Shown one piece after another: positions 42,407-56,010 of a stretch of 64,000 nucleotides of DNA; position 1 is the stretch's first letter; the number at the start of each line of letters is the position of its first letter. A program made the translations under genes and the position numbers. This DNA comes from Gyromitra esculenta (lineage: Eukaryota; Ascomycota; Pezizomycetes; Pezizales; Discinaceae): contig JBCAML010000003.1 in NCBI GenBank assembly GCA_038503075.1, positions 3,286,001 through 3,350,000 on the forward strand. The letters are read 5' to 3'. Below the pieces are notes generated by a model that saw nothing but the letters and a program-made list of their open reading frames with translations, did not search any database and had not been told where the DNA came from.

Positions 42407-45400
42407 TTGCAATTGATGGTGTAAAATAGGTGCTGGGGCGATTTTTTATGGAGAGCTGATAACTACCAGTGATACTGGGGGTGCCCAAAGGTCTTACTCA
42501 AAAAGTGTTTTTTTAGGTAAGGAAGAAATTGGAAGGATATTCTCTTGATCTTTAGGATTGGTGGACGATACGAGAAGGAGAAGAGGTTTCCTGGTTGGTG
42601 GGTATCTATCACTCGAAGACGTGCAGGAAGGCTAATTGTATGCTTGATATATGGGTAGAAAATCTGTTGGTGCTTTTAGCTACAACGTCGCCTCGATGCT
42701 GCATTTATGTACTTTTAAATCCCAATACCGGTCGACCAATGCGTCGGGAAAATTCTCACGCTCATCACAGCCACCAAAGGCCACCTCATTGGCTGTTGGC
42801 GATGGACACATCTAGGCTAAGTTTGTCAGGTTCTTGCCGGCTGCACTTAATTCATCTCCGTCGTAACGGCTTGGACCTGGGGGCGGGGAAGTAGTTCCGA
42901 GTAGGCGGGTGGGAAAGAGAGAGACGAAAGAATATCTTAGAAAATTATCCGCCAGAATAAACGCAAGGGGAGCAGGAGAGTTATGAACGGGCCAAAGCGT
43001 AAAAGTGCCTCACTTCACTGCCGGGAAAGACCTAGATACCACAGTGAACGGATCCCCCTCCAAGTGTTATTCCTGAGGGAACAGGCGCAGGAGAAGGAAA
43101 AAAAAATTGCTTATGGCGCACACGAGCGGCGTAATCAATTAATGGTAACTTGATACATGATCACCAGCATAAGCTCACGTAAAAAGGCAAAGAAAGGGAA
43201 AAAAAAGTAAAATTGCATGAGATAGACGGAGAAAGCTAGTTATGCCCAGTGCACTTCCCAAGAGAATAAAGGGTGGCAGTATCGCGGTTTTCTATCAGGG
43301 GGTTACTCGTCAAAGTATTGGACCCATCAGCTTGGGTGTACCGTTATTCTGGGCCGGTTTCCAATGGCAGGACTGGGGCGTGTGAAGTTCCACGGTTGCA
43401 TGCATGGAACTCTGCTGTTGTGGGAAAAGATGGAATAGAAAAGCGGGGAGGCAACGGGCGCTGGGACACCACCAAACGTGACCCGACACACTGGAATCGA
43501 GATGTCGAAAATGTCCATTTCCCATCTCTCCCATGCGCGGGACCCGGCAGTAGTCCTAATCAAGTCAGACCCGAACAACGGAACGATGTTGGAACACCCT
43601 GCCCAACACAAAATCCGCGTCTGAAATATTCCAAGCGCTCGCGTATTAGATGGGCGTGGGGGTCTCTAGAGTTGTTTCCCTGCCTCCTCATCTCCAAATT
43701 ATTTCATTTGGCTAGAGGCTATGAGCGTCTCCACAAGACTAGTCCCAACGGCGGTCCCACTTGATCTTGTCCCTGCTCCGGATGTGGTTGATTGGGATGG
43801 CAGGCGAATGGCCGTATGATCGCCTGTTACAATTCGCTAAAACACGCTCTTCCTGGGCTCGGGAGGATACTCATTTCTATTAGATGCTGTTCAGCAGTTA
43901 TTAGTACCCAGGAGCCTAGACAGAGGATGTTCCGAATTAGTGGAAAAGGCTGAACGACATTCTGCAGCAATACACAAGGCAGAATTATAGCGGATGAGTA
44001 TGTACCTATCATATCTTGTTTTGTTCTCACCTACATCACTCACCTCTTTATATTTCCTGTTTTCGGAGTTCTTGCACATCCAGGAATTGACAGCATACTA
44101 ATGTTTTTGAGATTAACATAGGTTGTGCTACGCGGCGATGTCCCAGCCCACCAGGTACGTGAAGAGCTGAGTTACGCAACCAACGTCAGTAGAGAACAGA
44201 GAGAGAAAAATAAAGGATTGGGCGTACTTGACGCGTACCTAGTGTAAGTTATGTAAGATAACCTACCTAAATCTTTTTTATGTTTTAGGTTGTATGTGCT
44301 GTGCTGTGCTGACCTGAACGTTTTCCCCACTAACCCCACTGAAGCAGGTGAATTGTGGATGTGTAACCTGTCTTATTTATTTCCTGATATGAAAACTGCC
44401 GGCTTTTGAGTAACCCGCGTTGCTGGCCTGCACTACTTTGCATAATGGGTAGGTGGGAGGGAGCCTGTACCCATGCCGAAAATATGGGGCACAAGATGAG
44501 CATAACACGAACAGAATAGGTGCTTGGGGCGATGCCGTACAACAATGGAGCCATTGCAGGATCGCTGGCTATGACATGCCTTATCCCAGGTGAGATCTGG
44601 TAGAAGTTTCTTTTACCGCACCACTTATCGAGGTTCCCGACGTCCGTCCACGGCTTTGTGCCGCATCACGCAGTATCCCGTTAATTTTCTGCCAGGATGC
44701 TCGAACGGATCATATACCAAGCAAGACACGTCTATGTCTTTGTTATTATATTATTATTACTATGTGCATCTTGTTATAGCTAGTCTGCCACATCCCTTGC
44801 TTGGGGACCGCAGACTGGCCCAACCTTCACACCTGGAATAACGTGCAACTTTCAATGATTCGAGTCAGTGCGCCAAAAAGGCGTGCTGAAAAAAAAATTT
44901 CATCCTCCAGTTTTCTGGGGCAGATTTTCTTACAACTGCCTGGATGAGAGGATGTCTGATCAGCACCCGGATATCTGGTGGGACCGTCGCCTCAGGGTTC
45001 TGGTGTGCTCGTATTCTTGCACACACATCAAAAACCAGCCGCAGTATACAGAAAATGGGAGAAAAAAGTCGTATAAATTAAAAGGCTACATGTATATGTG
45101 GTCGGTCTTAATCGGTCCCTGCTTGGCAGACTTCTAAAAGGCTCAGATACCTGGATCACTCTGGTGGTAAATTGGTCAGTACCCCGAGATAACACACCAA
45201 GTTTTTCTTGCATGATATTTACTTTTTTCTTTTCTATCCCCAAAAACACGGTTGGAATGGTTCTGCTGAAACTGAACAAAGAAAAAACAAATAATTAACA
45301 AGATATTCTATCAACAATTACATACGTGTATGCTATTAGTAATTATTTCCGAGGTACACTTGCTTAATCCAAACAGATAAAAAAACAGCAAAATCGCTAG

Positions 45401-48400
45401 CTAGTAGGAGGTGACTCCACTACAAGCACGAGCAGTGCTTCATGATGGGGGCCATGCTACGATTTCATTACGGGCTGGCCGTTTATTCACAATATAGTCC
45501 TCACATTGCGTGGATGTCTCGGGGCTCCAATAGCAGCACATGTGGACGGATCTATCTTCCATTTGAATGGAGAAATTGGGATTGGTTAAAATTAAATCTT
45601 TGAGACCGCGACTAGTCACGAGGATCCTTTATCTGGAAATTCGTTTGAAGAAAAAAAATAGTGGCCTTGACCACTTTATAGTTACCGGAAAGCCGGGAAC
45701 TGCACGGACAAGTGAGTAAAAGACAACCGGGCATTCCTGAATAATTGTAAACCTTGGGGGCGTCAACCTGTGCGGGGTTATCAAGCATGATCCTCCGCAT
45801 AGTTTGCACCGCCCCGTATTCCACTGTTCGTTTGTTTTCTGAGCCTGGTAAAGATTTCCTAGAGTTAATCCTATACTTTTTTTCGAGTATTCGGGACCTG
45901 AGAATTACCAGCGGATACAGCGGAAGCCCACAAAAATGCACTGAAAGAGTACCTCAGTGGCAACACCTCTAGAGTCAATGCGATGACTACGTGGCCACAA
46001 TGCCTATGCAACGACTCTGAATAATATTTTATGACGCATCTTATAAGGGGAAGTATTACTTCCTGTGATTATTTCTCTGCAGGATTTGTATCCAGCAGCT
46101 CTTAATTCTCCACTGCATTGCTAGCCAAAGCGTCATATGTATACGTTTCTCAGGTATTGCATTATTTTCTACTGAACCAAGAAACCAGAAATCAACCCGA
46201 TCACTTCGATTCCCCGTGAAATTTGCAAGATCACTGCAGGAGAAAAACAAAACGCACCCCGGAGCATAAAACAAGCACATTTTGCTTGCCTTATGCCGGT
46301 AACTCTTACCTTATCAGCCAAATTCTCTGATAACTTTTGTGTATCCTTGATTGCATGTTTCGCCCTTTTATCCACATTCTTAGAAAGTTCTCACAGATTC
46401 GTTTCAATGAGCACTTGCGCAGCTAAGACATACACAATAGTTACGAATAGAGCATCGACGCAACCTTTCGACTCGTACACCAACCCTACACAAAGTCAGA
46501 ATGCCTCGTTCAATCACCCTGTTTGTTTAATGCGACTCAAAAACGAGCCCTCGTTGATAGCTTGAGCTTGAGCTTGAGCTGCTACTGCTCTGGTTCTAAG
46601 AACTAAGGTATATAAACACGTTTGAATTATCTGTCTTTTCTCAAATCTTCGGAGTATCTGAAACCTGCATATTATCGAGTAGGTATACATGTGTGTGACT
46701 TTGCCACTTGATCCTCTAAACCGTCGAGTCCTTGGTTTCCTGTCCTTCTTATAAGCATTTATTATTCGTACGCCTCTGAAGCCCCTCCGGCCGGGCTGTC
46801 TCATACGGCACTGATTAGAATAAAATATGACTTTTTCCGAGTCTTGGAAACTGTCTTCCTTAACGGATATGTAGGTATGCATTTATTCTTACAAGATTCC
46901 CTTCTCTATACGCACACTATGCATCTACCTTGCCACGCCGGACGAATCCTCCCTAGATGCGAAGTGTTCGCCCGGCAACGGAGTTGAAGCACAGTGGTAG
47001 CTATGGTTGTGCAGGTAGGCGGGAAAAGACTCTAAGTATTCTAGAAATACAATGATAACCCATAGCTAGACACATAAGAACACATAAGAGTCATAGTAAG
47101 GGATTTCCATGGCGAATGATAACTCTTACGGGGAAATATTTCGACAAAAACAGGATGTCTAAACCCAGGTTGACAAAAGATCACCTGACTAGAATCTGGA
47201 ATCCATCATTGCCATTACCAAGCCTAGCTATCCATCCCCTTATCCACACTGTGCAGAATTCGGTTAACGCTTCTTCTGACTACATATAGTTTGTCATCGA
47301 ATCCTCGCTCCTCACTCGCTACCAAACCATCGGGATTAAGATAGATGTTTTACCTGGGCCCTCTTGTGTTTAAACTAACCAGGGAACAACCAAGGAAATC
47401 CAAAAATTTCAAGCAAGCGGGACAAGACAAACTGTTCGGTTATCGGGCAACACTCACGAACAAACGAAAAGAGTGAGTTGCCATGATAATTACAAGCGCG
47501 AGCGTTTTCCCAATACCCTCGCCTTATCACGATAAGAGTGCCGAAACCAAGCCCCGATGTGGAGTACCGCTGTGATTATATAATGCACGCTAGATATAGC
47601 GCAATTAACGTACCACTACATATAAATTTCTAGTCAAACAGGTACGTCTCGCCTAAGCTTGCTTACGTTAAGCCAAGCAGTGGGTTGAGTCGCATTTGTC
47701 CGCGCCTACCACAAACGTATCCGAATAGGAGTAAGCCCACATAATTGTGCAAGGGGTGGATGCTTGTCTAGCGACACGTGGGTGATCGAGCGTTTAAACT
47801 CTATGGGCAAGGCAAACCGTTGGGAAGCACGTTATCGGCCGGAAGACCCAGGCTACTTAACGCCCGAGATATTGCTGCAATCCCCGGCAATCTCCTCACT
47901 TGGGGCGAAACAAAACCGGATTCTGCATAGAAAAAACAAAGGGTCGCTGTCCAAGGCTTTAAATTAACTCGGGGAAAGTTGGATAACAATAACACGGATT
48001 ACCAGGGACAACAATTCGTGCCAACGGGAATCACAATATTTAGCTGGAACCCTAGCTGGAACATTACATCCTAGTAAGACTCCCATCCATGCACCCACTC
48101 CCTACGACCATCCATGTCTGAAGTGTACCACCGCAAACAGATATCCAATGGTAAGGTCGAAAAGACATTCTAGAAGTATCAAATAAGAGTCTGCTGAACT
48201 CCTTATAGCTACAGGTAAGGGCCTCGACCCACGAAAATATTTACTGATTACGCTGCGGCAGATTTAGATCTGTTAAGAGCCATGGTGTAATTGAGTCGAC
48301 CAAACTCTGCCCGTCTCTTAGACAAATGCCTTGCCTGCCTTGCGATGTCAGCTTACGGGCTTGGGATGTTTAATTTGATGGAAACTAACTACTCTTGGCA

Positions 48401-51400
48401 TAGCGAATCTGCTGCGTAAAGAGCTACATATGTGAGTGATCTGTTGTAGCTTTCTACGGAAGTCCCCGGGTATAGGGGTAATCTATGAGTCTGAGAAATA
48501 ATTCATCCAACCAGGATCCAATTGTTCAGTTGATCCCTATGTTTCAGAAGTTGGCTTCCATCACTAACTAAAAACTATCCTGCAGTGGTGCATCTTAATT
48601 AGACTTGAGACGTCCACAGATTTCTATAGAAAAGGGATATATCAGAGTTACATGTACGTATGAACTCCTGAGGAGACTGGTGATCTGTGTAATTAGGCCG
48701 GGACCTATGTCTTGATAAGGCTTGTGACTTTTTTAAGCAGCTGTGAATCACATACCGCTTACTGCCTTAGAGGTACTCGGGGGCAAGCTAAAATTAAAGA
48801 ACCTGAACATACCTTTTGTTGTGAGCGATTTTGACTCGCCCGAACCTAGTACATCGGCGGTCAACTCGTGCTTGCATATTCGGTTTCTTTATGCTTGCCC
48901 CGAGCAGTCGGGGAATATAGTTAGGCTTGGTCCATTTTACTAACTACATGTAGCTGCACCTTGATGTTATTTTCACGTTCCTCCGGCCAAAATCGCTTTT
49001 GGACCGAGTCTCGCCTATGCTTGGCGGTGCTTGGCTGTGCTTCTACACTCCCAATGGTCATCTGTTACCCTCTCGTCGGCCAAAACTGTCGCCGATGCTT
49101 TCAGCTACGAACATACATACATATGTACCCTCGCTTGGGTTACCCACGTGTATTTATTTTATTTATTCACTCGTTCTCGCTTGGGTAAAGGCTATATATG
49201 TGTGTATTTAATTCTTTATCGATAAGTACATGTAGTTCAATAATATGGGGTCTTCTATAGAACCTCTGAGTGGTCTCTGGTGCCCAGACTACAATTAAGT
49301 TTAGTTTTCTGTATACAACGCCCCCCTAGAGCAAAATTTCTTGAGAAAACTACGCTCTGATAACACCTCAGTTGTGGACAAATTCAACTTCCAGCGCTAG
49401 AGACTGCTTCAGACAAAATTAGTAGATTTATGAGAGTCAGGTGGATGTTTGGAAGCCTGGGTATGGGGTATTTCCTATTGGTCAGATGGCTGTCCATAGA
49501 TACATGTACGCATGCTTCACCTGCATCTCTCTCTCAATTAGGAAATATAATGTACCCATAATGAGCGGGGTGCATAGGATTTCAGCTATTCTCACATGCT
49601 TCCTGCATAAAACCCGTTGTGGAGGGATGCATACCCTGGCTTTTCGGTGAGAAAACTGATCGAGTGATACTCTATGAGTAATTTCGAAACCCTCGCACAA
49701 GTGTGTTTTTAATAAGATGAATCCACCTATCATGGGAATTTCTGAGAAATACTAGTAAAAACCCCTCTTGTGATTTTGCGACCCTCTGAGTCTTTAGGGC
49801 ACTCAAGCAGATAACAAAATGTTTCTCCAAGTTACTACTAGAACTTCAGAGAGTATACCTTGTCAGTTCGGTGCTCGATATACATCTGTGTTGATCCTAT
49901 TTTGTATTGACGTAGACCTGCTTAAGCATACGCGTACATAATTGCCAAAGAGGTAGAAGAGAGCAGAAACTGGAAGGATGCTTGTGCTGAATTTTTATGT
50001 AACTGTTGTTGAGCTACCCACTCCGAAAGAAAAAGAAAGACGCAACGCAATGCATGAGGGATTGTTTGCTCCCGGAAGTTACCTATTAGGTAGCCTATGA
50101 GTAATTTAAATAATATTGAAGAGTAATTTAAGGTAAAAAAATATTTTGGGGGCGGCCTGGCTAAACTCAAACTCAGACTTATCTGCAGCACCTGGAAGTG
50201 AAATAATCATGCCAGCATCAAAGTATTGGACCCTTGTCCCTTGAAGGGCTCTGGGTCGCCGTTGTGGCGTTGTGGGCCGTATAGTGCAGACTCAGGCGAC
50301 GGTTAGTAAGCTCTAATATTTAACGTTGTCTAACCATAGGAAGAGATTATTATTTTTTCCGGCCGCACACCGCGATATTGGGTGCGTCGCCCTTCGCCAA
50401 AAAATGTTACCACGATTACCAAGTAAGCCGTTCGGTAGCCGAGGGCCTGGTGACAAGGTTATAGCGGAAGGATTGCATAAATTGCTGGAAAAGGGTATCG
50501 GGCGTCGGGAAGAGCACTAGTATTCAGAAAAGAATTTCAGTGTGTGATCGACTCAGGGATACCCTAGCATCGCAAGAACGGCGACGTAGGCAGCTCCTAA
50601 AAAATCACCGATCAGCGAAAATTGTTTTGAATTCCAGGGTTTGGGCTTCAATACCCCGCAATAGCGGCAGAATCAATAGTTCGTTCATTGTCATATCTTC
50701 CTAGGTAGTTATGTTCCTTCCCATCTGTGGCAAGATTGTAACTAAGTGTATAGGGTGTAGGAAATCGATACACATCGCAACCATGGGCCCCCTCATACCA
50801 ACTCTATACCTACAGCGAATTTCCCTAATAGTAAATAACTCACCGCAAAAGCGATAACCAATACCATAAGACTGGACTTATATAGGGAACTTATATCCAA
50901 GTCGAAGTTTGTTTTGACACAATATGGCGATAAACTCAAGATCAAGTGAGATCTGCATCACTTCCTTGCTCTCTATGCATAGATGCACACATGTACAGAA
51001 AAGCTCATAGGTGGTAATGCAGGAATAGATAACGGAGTTGAGGCAGGTAGATTTCGTGGGTTATAGAGTAGTGATTAAGATTAGAGGAGGGAAACTCAAC
51101 AACCAGCAAACCATCGAAGATGGGTAGATACTGAGAAGCATGTGATAAAATAGTAATTTTTGGGTGATTAGTTCCACTGAAGACTGAGTTTTGCTTGCTT
51201 GAGTGCATGTGATTTGTGTTAAGTATGTTTCAGCAGAGTTGGAAAGCCCATCACAATATATCACTCGACATACTTTGCTCCTGTGGCTCTGACTTATCTT
51301 TTTCGGTCATCTCCGTAGGTGTCTTGGTAGCACAACAAAGATGTCCTTAAATTAAATGCTTTGTCCCTAAACAGTTTGTTGGGCATGTCTCAAGCTGCTG

Positions 51401-51924
51401 TGGAATATCTCGCTAGTCGCCGAATCTCTTTTAAAGGGCTGTAGACAGCTCATACTTAGAATTCGCTCCCACTCCGTATGCTTACGCAGCGGCGGATTTC
51501 TTGCGCCGCCCAGAACCTGCTTAATATCTGAGTAACTTCTTCGCGGTGAGAGGAGGCTTTGTGGCTCCGGATCCGTGGTATAGAGAATTGAGAAATTGAT
51601 AAGGTGTGGAAATATGATTAGTTGATCTTAGCATTATTTAAAATAGACGCCTATCCTTCAAGGAGATTTTATTTTTTTCTTCAATAGAAATTGGATCTGG
51701 AATCACTCCCGCAAGCCGTGCTTCAGGTGTCAAAAGTAAAACAGGTGAACCAAACTCAGCCATGGGCAGAAAAACAAATAGCAGAGTACTCCACGTGTAA
51801 GGTGGGTCCACATGGTATCCTACAGAGTAAATCAAGTTCCAAAACGCCACCAACACTCCTCCTCATGCTGGCGCCACACCATGAAGGGAATCCAGTTTCG
51901 ACCATATCTGAATCAATAACGCGA
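42407..51924. other. 9.5-kb stretch without recognised genes
   Basis: No ORF with recognisable coding character was found on either strand; the longest (43273-43764) has a GTG start and no domain. The stretch is moderately A/T-rich with abundant TA steps and CTAG. It holds five TACATGTA palindromes (45087, 48649, 48945, 49227, 49501), four of them within 0.86 kb, and an AGCTTG microsatellite. No tRNA, LTR or transposase was seen. Decayed repeats or unannotated non-coding RNAs are possible. Confidence 0.4.
46559..46580. repeat. AGCTTG hexanucleotide microsatellite
   Basis: Three full AGCTTG units plus AGCT in tandem inside the gene-free region. Confidence 0.85.
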
Positions 51925-52265
51925 TCACATGATCGCCCTGTAGACGCCCATTCCTACTAAACTGGCAGCGATGCCGTAGATTCCCAATCTCCGAGCACCT
52001 ATTCCCCAACGTGTCTTGGCCATCGCGATGGCTTCTTCCCGTTGGCGAAGTTGGGAGCGACCAGAGAAGAAGGTGTATGCCCCAAGACCGATGAATGCAA
52101 CAGATCCTGGGAAAGTTGTCAGCTCAGATTCAGTAGTGTGCTGGAGAAACGAACGAACGAACCGATAGCCTTGCACGGGGTGCAATCTTCCTTCATGTCC
52201 TCGCTAAGTATTTTAGACAAAGGGATAGGTGCATCGAAAACGGGTTTTGATGATTCGCCCACCAT
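51925..52265 (-). CDS. DMAC1/DUF4536-like small mitochondrial membrane protein
   Basis: 94 residues from two exons (52163-52265 and 51925-52106, transcript order). The ATG at 52263-52265 is the only methionine start; upstream extension uses TTG. Seen: a hydrophilic N-terminus, the conserved pair E-D-C-T-P-C-K-A (a CxxC), then a first hydrophobic helix (SVAFIGLGAYTFFSG), a basic loop (RSQLRQREEAIAMAKTRWGIGARR), and a second hydrophobic helix (LGIYGIAASLVGMGVYRAIM). This matches the family of the mammalian complex I distal-arm assembly factor DMAC1 (TMEM261); whether the fungal protein has the same role is not known. The intron donor lies in a GTTCGTTCGTTCG repeat. It is head-to-head with AP-3 mu, 222 nt between starts. 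Confidence 0.82.
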
Positions 52266-52487
52266 ATTCTTGTGTCCGTCTGTCAGCTCAGCTGGATTGG
52301 TTTTTGGCAGGTTGTCTTCTTGAGACAGAGGAAGCGAGAAAAAGAAACCTCGAAAAAACGCCAAGAGCTGTCAAGCGCAGTGATTGGCCATGAGCGACGT
52401 CACCCCAACTCCACATTCTCCAGATCCCCCGATACACGATCAGAATCCGAATCATCTTCATCTCAAAGAGCTTCACCGGAACCGGCA
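52266..52487. promoter_or_regulatory. Short divergent promoter of the DMAC1-like and AP-3 mu genes
   Basis: 222 nt between two divergent start codons must contain both transcription starts, so this is a compact bidirectional promoter. It includes CAGTGATTGGCCATGAGCGA near 52378-52397, with an inverted CCAAT pentamer (ATTGG). Confidence 0.5.
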
Positions 52488-54150
52488 ATGAGTGCTGTCG
52501 AAGCTCTGTACATTTTTGACCGCTTCTCGCCTACGCCTACGCCCATACTACAGCATGAATGGCGTTCCCGGCAGGCTACCACGGCGGTGTCACTCCTCTC
52601 GCTGTATAATTCACATCCATCCCCTAGACCCTCGCTAATATACCTCCCTAATACGTCCCCGCCAACTCTATTATTCAATATAATCCATAATAATCTATTG
52701 TTTCTGTCACCAACGACATCAGAGATAGAGCCGTTACTGGTGTTGGAATTTCTACACAGGGTTGTCGATGTTCTAGAGGACTACCTGGGTTCTCCGCTGC
52801 TGGGGACCAAGATCGAGTTCAACTATGACATCGTTGCTCAACTGCTGAATGAGATGTGTGACGACGGGTTTCCCTTTACGACCGAACCTAACGCGTTGAG
52901 GGATGTGGTTCTGCCACCGAGTTTAATGGGGAAGCTTTTGAGCAACGTCACTGGCTTACCAAGGTGAGTTGGTGGTCATGGAATTTATTCCAAATCACTA
53001 TTCGCCGCGGGTTTGCGTATTCTAATACATTTGGAGCCTCAGTGCATCCTTAGCTCCAGCCCCCGCACAGCAGCTTTCTACTATCCCTTGGCGTCGGTCT
53101 AATGTCCGTCATACCAACAACGAACTCTATGTGGACTTGATTGAGCTCATCACTGCAACCATTGCCCCCTCTGGTCGACCTCTTGCAGCACGCTCAAATG
53201 GTACGATAGCATTTACCTCGAAGCTCTCCGGGGTCCCCGACCTTCTCCTCACACTCCAGACACCCTCGGGCAACAAACAGAAGCTCGGTGCTGCCCCATC
53301 ATGCGGGCTTGAGTTCCCGGTTTTCCACCCTTGTGTACGACTCACAAGATGGAGAGATAGACCTGGTGAACTGTCTTTTGTTCCACCAGACGGCAAATTC
53401 GTATTGGCAAGCTATGAGATAGACCTATTACCATCATCCACGAAAAGTAGTACGCAGCTTCAACTCCCAGTCACAGTAGAGATCAAGACCGCGCTCGGTC
53501 CTCAATCTAGCGAGTTTGAAGTACGAGTTTTCATATCTACCTCCAACCTTACGCCTATTGCCAACACCGTCTCCTCCTCTGGCGCATTCGGATCCCGTTC
53601 CAACAGGAGCCCGGCTTTCGGTGGCTCAAGCAACAACCCTACTGTTGAGGAGGTTAGCATTACGATCCCTCTCCCACCCGCAGTGAAAACACTCGTCGGC
53701 ACGCGTTGTTCCCGCGGAGAATTTCATCATGAGAATCGGGGAGTGACATGGAAGATCCCCGTCTCGGGCTCATTTTCAACGACAGGTGGGACGGTGACTT
53801 TCCGGACTGGGGTGGTGGTCAAAAATACGGCCGAAGATGACGACAGTGACGAGGAAGTAGTACAACACGATGATGGGGAGTATAAGGAGGATATGCCAAA
53901 GGACGTAAACGGCGGAAGCGCGGCTGCGAAGAAGGATAGGGAGAAAAGCAATAAGAAGGTATCTAGAAGGATGGAGATGGCAATGCCACGTTGTGCATTG
54001 ATTTCGTTTTCTGTAAAAGGGTGGCTAGCAAGTGGGGTCAAGGTAGAGAGTTTGAGGATTGTAGGTGGGAAGGGGTTGGGAGAGGGAGTGAAGCCGTACA
54101 AGGGCGTAAAATACCTGACGAAGGCGGCAGGCGTAGAGGTTAGATGTTAG
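52488..54150 (+). CDS. APM3: AP-3 adaptor complex mu subunit
   Basis: Medium chain of the AP-3 adaptor that sorts membrane cargo from Golgi/endosomes to the vacuole. Two exons, 52488-52963 and 53043-54150, give 527 residues. The ATG at 52488 opens the longin-like N-terminal domain (MSAVEALYIFDRF, LIYLPNTSPPTLLF, HNNLLFLSPT, EPLLVLEFLHRVVDVLEDY), whose sequence identifies the AP-3 rather than AP-1/AP-2 class. The mu-homology domain begins after IPWRRSNVRHTNNELYVDLI. It has insertions typical of filamentous fungi: a Ser/Gly-rich loop near 335-360 and an acidic/basic loop near 425-470. It ends with a beta-strand pair (ALISFSVKGWLASGVKVESL, then YKGVKYLTKAAGVEVRC). Confidence 0.93.
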
Positions 54151-56010
54151 GCATTGGTGACATAAGTTTAACTGGCGTTTACAAGGTGTAATTTAGTTTG
54201 TACATTTATACACATTGGTGTGGAAGGCTATGTGGGCAATAGAGGTTCTATGGTGAGATGAATTGTTTTGGGCTTTCCAAGGAATGATAGAGCTTCAAAA
54301 TTTTTTTAAATTGTTGAATAGTGCTTACAAGCACCATAAATAATTCGAGATTGATTCACTACTTTAGAATTATTATAGGGTGGCTGGGTTTTGCAAGGAA
54401 TTTCTGAATCCCTTGGACTATATTTATGCTAGTCTAATTACAAAAGAAATATATAATTTTTTTACTCAAGTCCACCAGACAGTCAAGGAAACAAATAGTA
54501 AAAAGGTAAGATAAAAGTACGATCGAAGAAAATTTCAACTTACAACTACGGAGTCTCTCTGAGTCGAGTAGTTAGACGAGCAGGTGGTTGCAATTGGGTC
54601 CATGTCGTCATTTGTCTTGTGACTTCATTAACTCTAAAGCTCAAATAACAAGAACAAACTAAGGAAGGAACATACCTGTGGAGCTTTTTTTTGTTTAAAA
54701 ATTTTATTTTTATTTCTGGCTGCGGTTAGACCCCCGAGCGGGTGAGCAAGTTCAGCGGGGAACAAGCAGTGAGGCGACTTGGCCGTGGCGTAAACCATGG
54801 TATAGACGTCTTGATATCCGAGACTATTGTCAAGGCGAGAGTAACATTGGAGATCTAGTGATTTCACCCGAAGGTCCAATGCCTCTTTTTGGGTTGGATT
54901 CTCCTGGCGGAGAGTTGTCCAGTGAGTTGGTTGGATCTAACCGCATAAGCAGATAGAATCCGATTTTGATTAGGGATAACACAAAACGCAGATAGATTTA
55001 ACTCTAGGCTTCTTAGGATCTGTAACAAATAGTTACGGAGTCTGTCCTAGATTATGGATCGTTTGAGAACGGCAATCTAGGCCTTTTTCCTTAAAAAGAG
55101 ATGACCTTACGATTGGTTGGATTGGCTGGATTGGCTGGATTGGCTTCTTATATAGAAGACATCCTGGAATGAAGGGGTTAGGAGCGTTTGCTTGTGCAAA
55201 AGCTACCCGATTGAATTGAGCGTGGATACTGTGATACTGTTAGCATCACCATGTTATGAGCGTGGGAGCTGTAAAGATAGCATAGACGCAGACTGCGAAA
55301 CGAAATGGCAAAAACATAGCAACAACATTGGTGAAGATCAACAGGAAACAACAAACAAATGTGGAACTTGAGTATGAGAGAAACTGAAACATGGAAACAA
55401 CTGATCCCTGCTGTCTGGGGTGGCTGGTTGTAAAGGAGGAAGGGGGAAAGGAGAGCAAGCGACGAAGGTACCGGTATATGTATGCAACAACCGAGGCAGG
55501 GCAAGAAGCCCCAAGCTAACCGGGTCAAGTACCGCGTGATTGGGCGAAGTAATCAATCAACTTGGGCAATCCATTCTTGTAGAGAGCCCCGAATAGGTCT
55601 GGCTATCCGACATTGTTCACGTAGGGTATCCCGCTTCTCGGTGGATATTGTTTCACAGCTATCACTCGGCTTTCCTCTTTCAACTTCAAGGGTGTTTCGA
55701 TGCAGATGATGGAGCGAAATAGTAGGCCAATAAAAAATATGATCGAAGCTACACAAAAAGAGCACAGCTTATCGCAAGCTTCAATACTGAATCCGATCTC
55801 CAGCACCCTTATCAGTAATTATATTGCCGTGAAGTGCTCCGAATTGAGCAAGTTACCCTGAAATCAGCCTCAAACCGCGGGGTTGTTTGACGAGTCAAAA
55901 AGCCCCACCCAACAAACAAACATAATAAGAACACCAACCACCTACGAAATTTGGAAGAAGGCATCTACCCCGACTAGAAAGTACACATACCAACAGATCA
56001 ATAGTCAATA
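54151..56010. other. Intergenic region between APM3 and GLN4
   Basis: 1.9 kb with no recognised gene; A/T-rich up to about 55080. A nine-base tandem repeat sits at 55111-55146. Small open frames such as 55178-55528 (minus) have no domain. Confidence 0.4.
55111..55146. repeat. Four tandem copies of a 9-nt unit
   Basis: GATTGGTTG, GATTGGCTG, GATTGGCTG and GATTGGCTT follow each other without gap. Each unit contains ATTGG, the inverted CCAAT pentamer. Confidence 0.85.

Noticed and set aside
43273..43764. 163-codon plus-strand frame in the second gene-free block
   Set aside because: GTG start, no domain, irregular amino-acid composition; judged non-coding.
34385..47270. AATTCGGTTAAC shared near 34391 and 47258
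   Set aside because: Only 12 nt with unrelated flanks; too short to call a repeat.
43310..50236. A 16-nt sequence (TCAAAGTATTGGACCC) present near 43309 and again near 50218
   Set aside because: One shared 16-mer pair is about what chance gives in 64 kb and the flanks do not match, so it is not evidence for a repeat.
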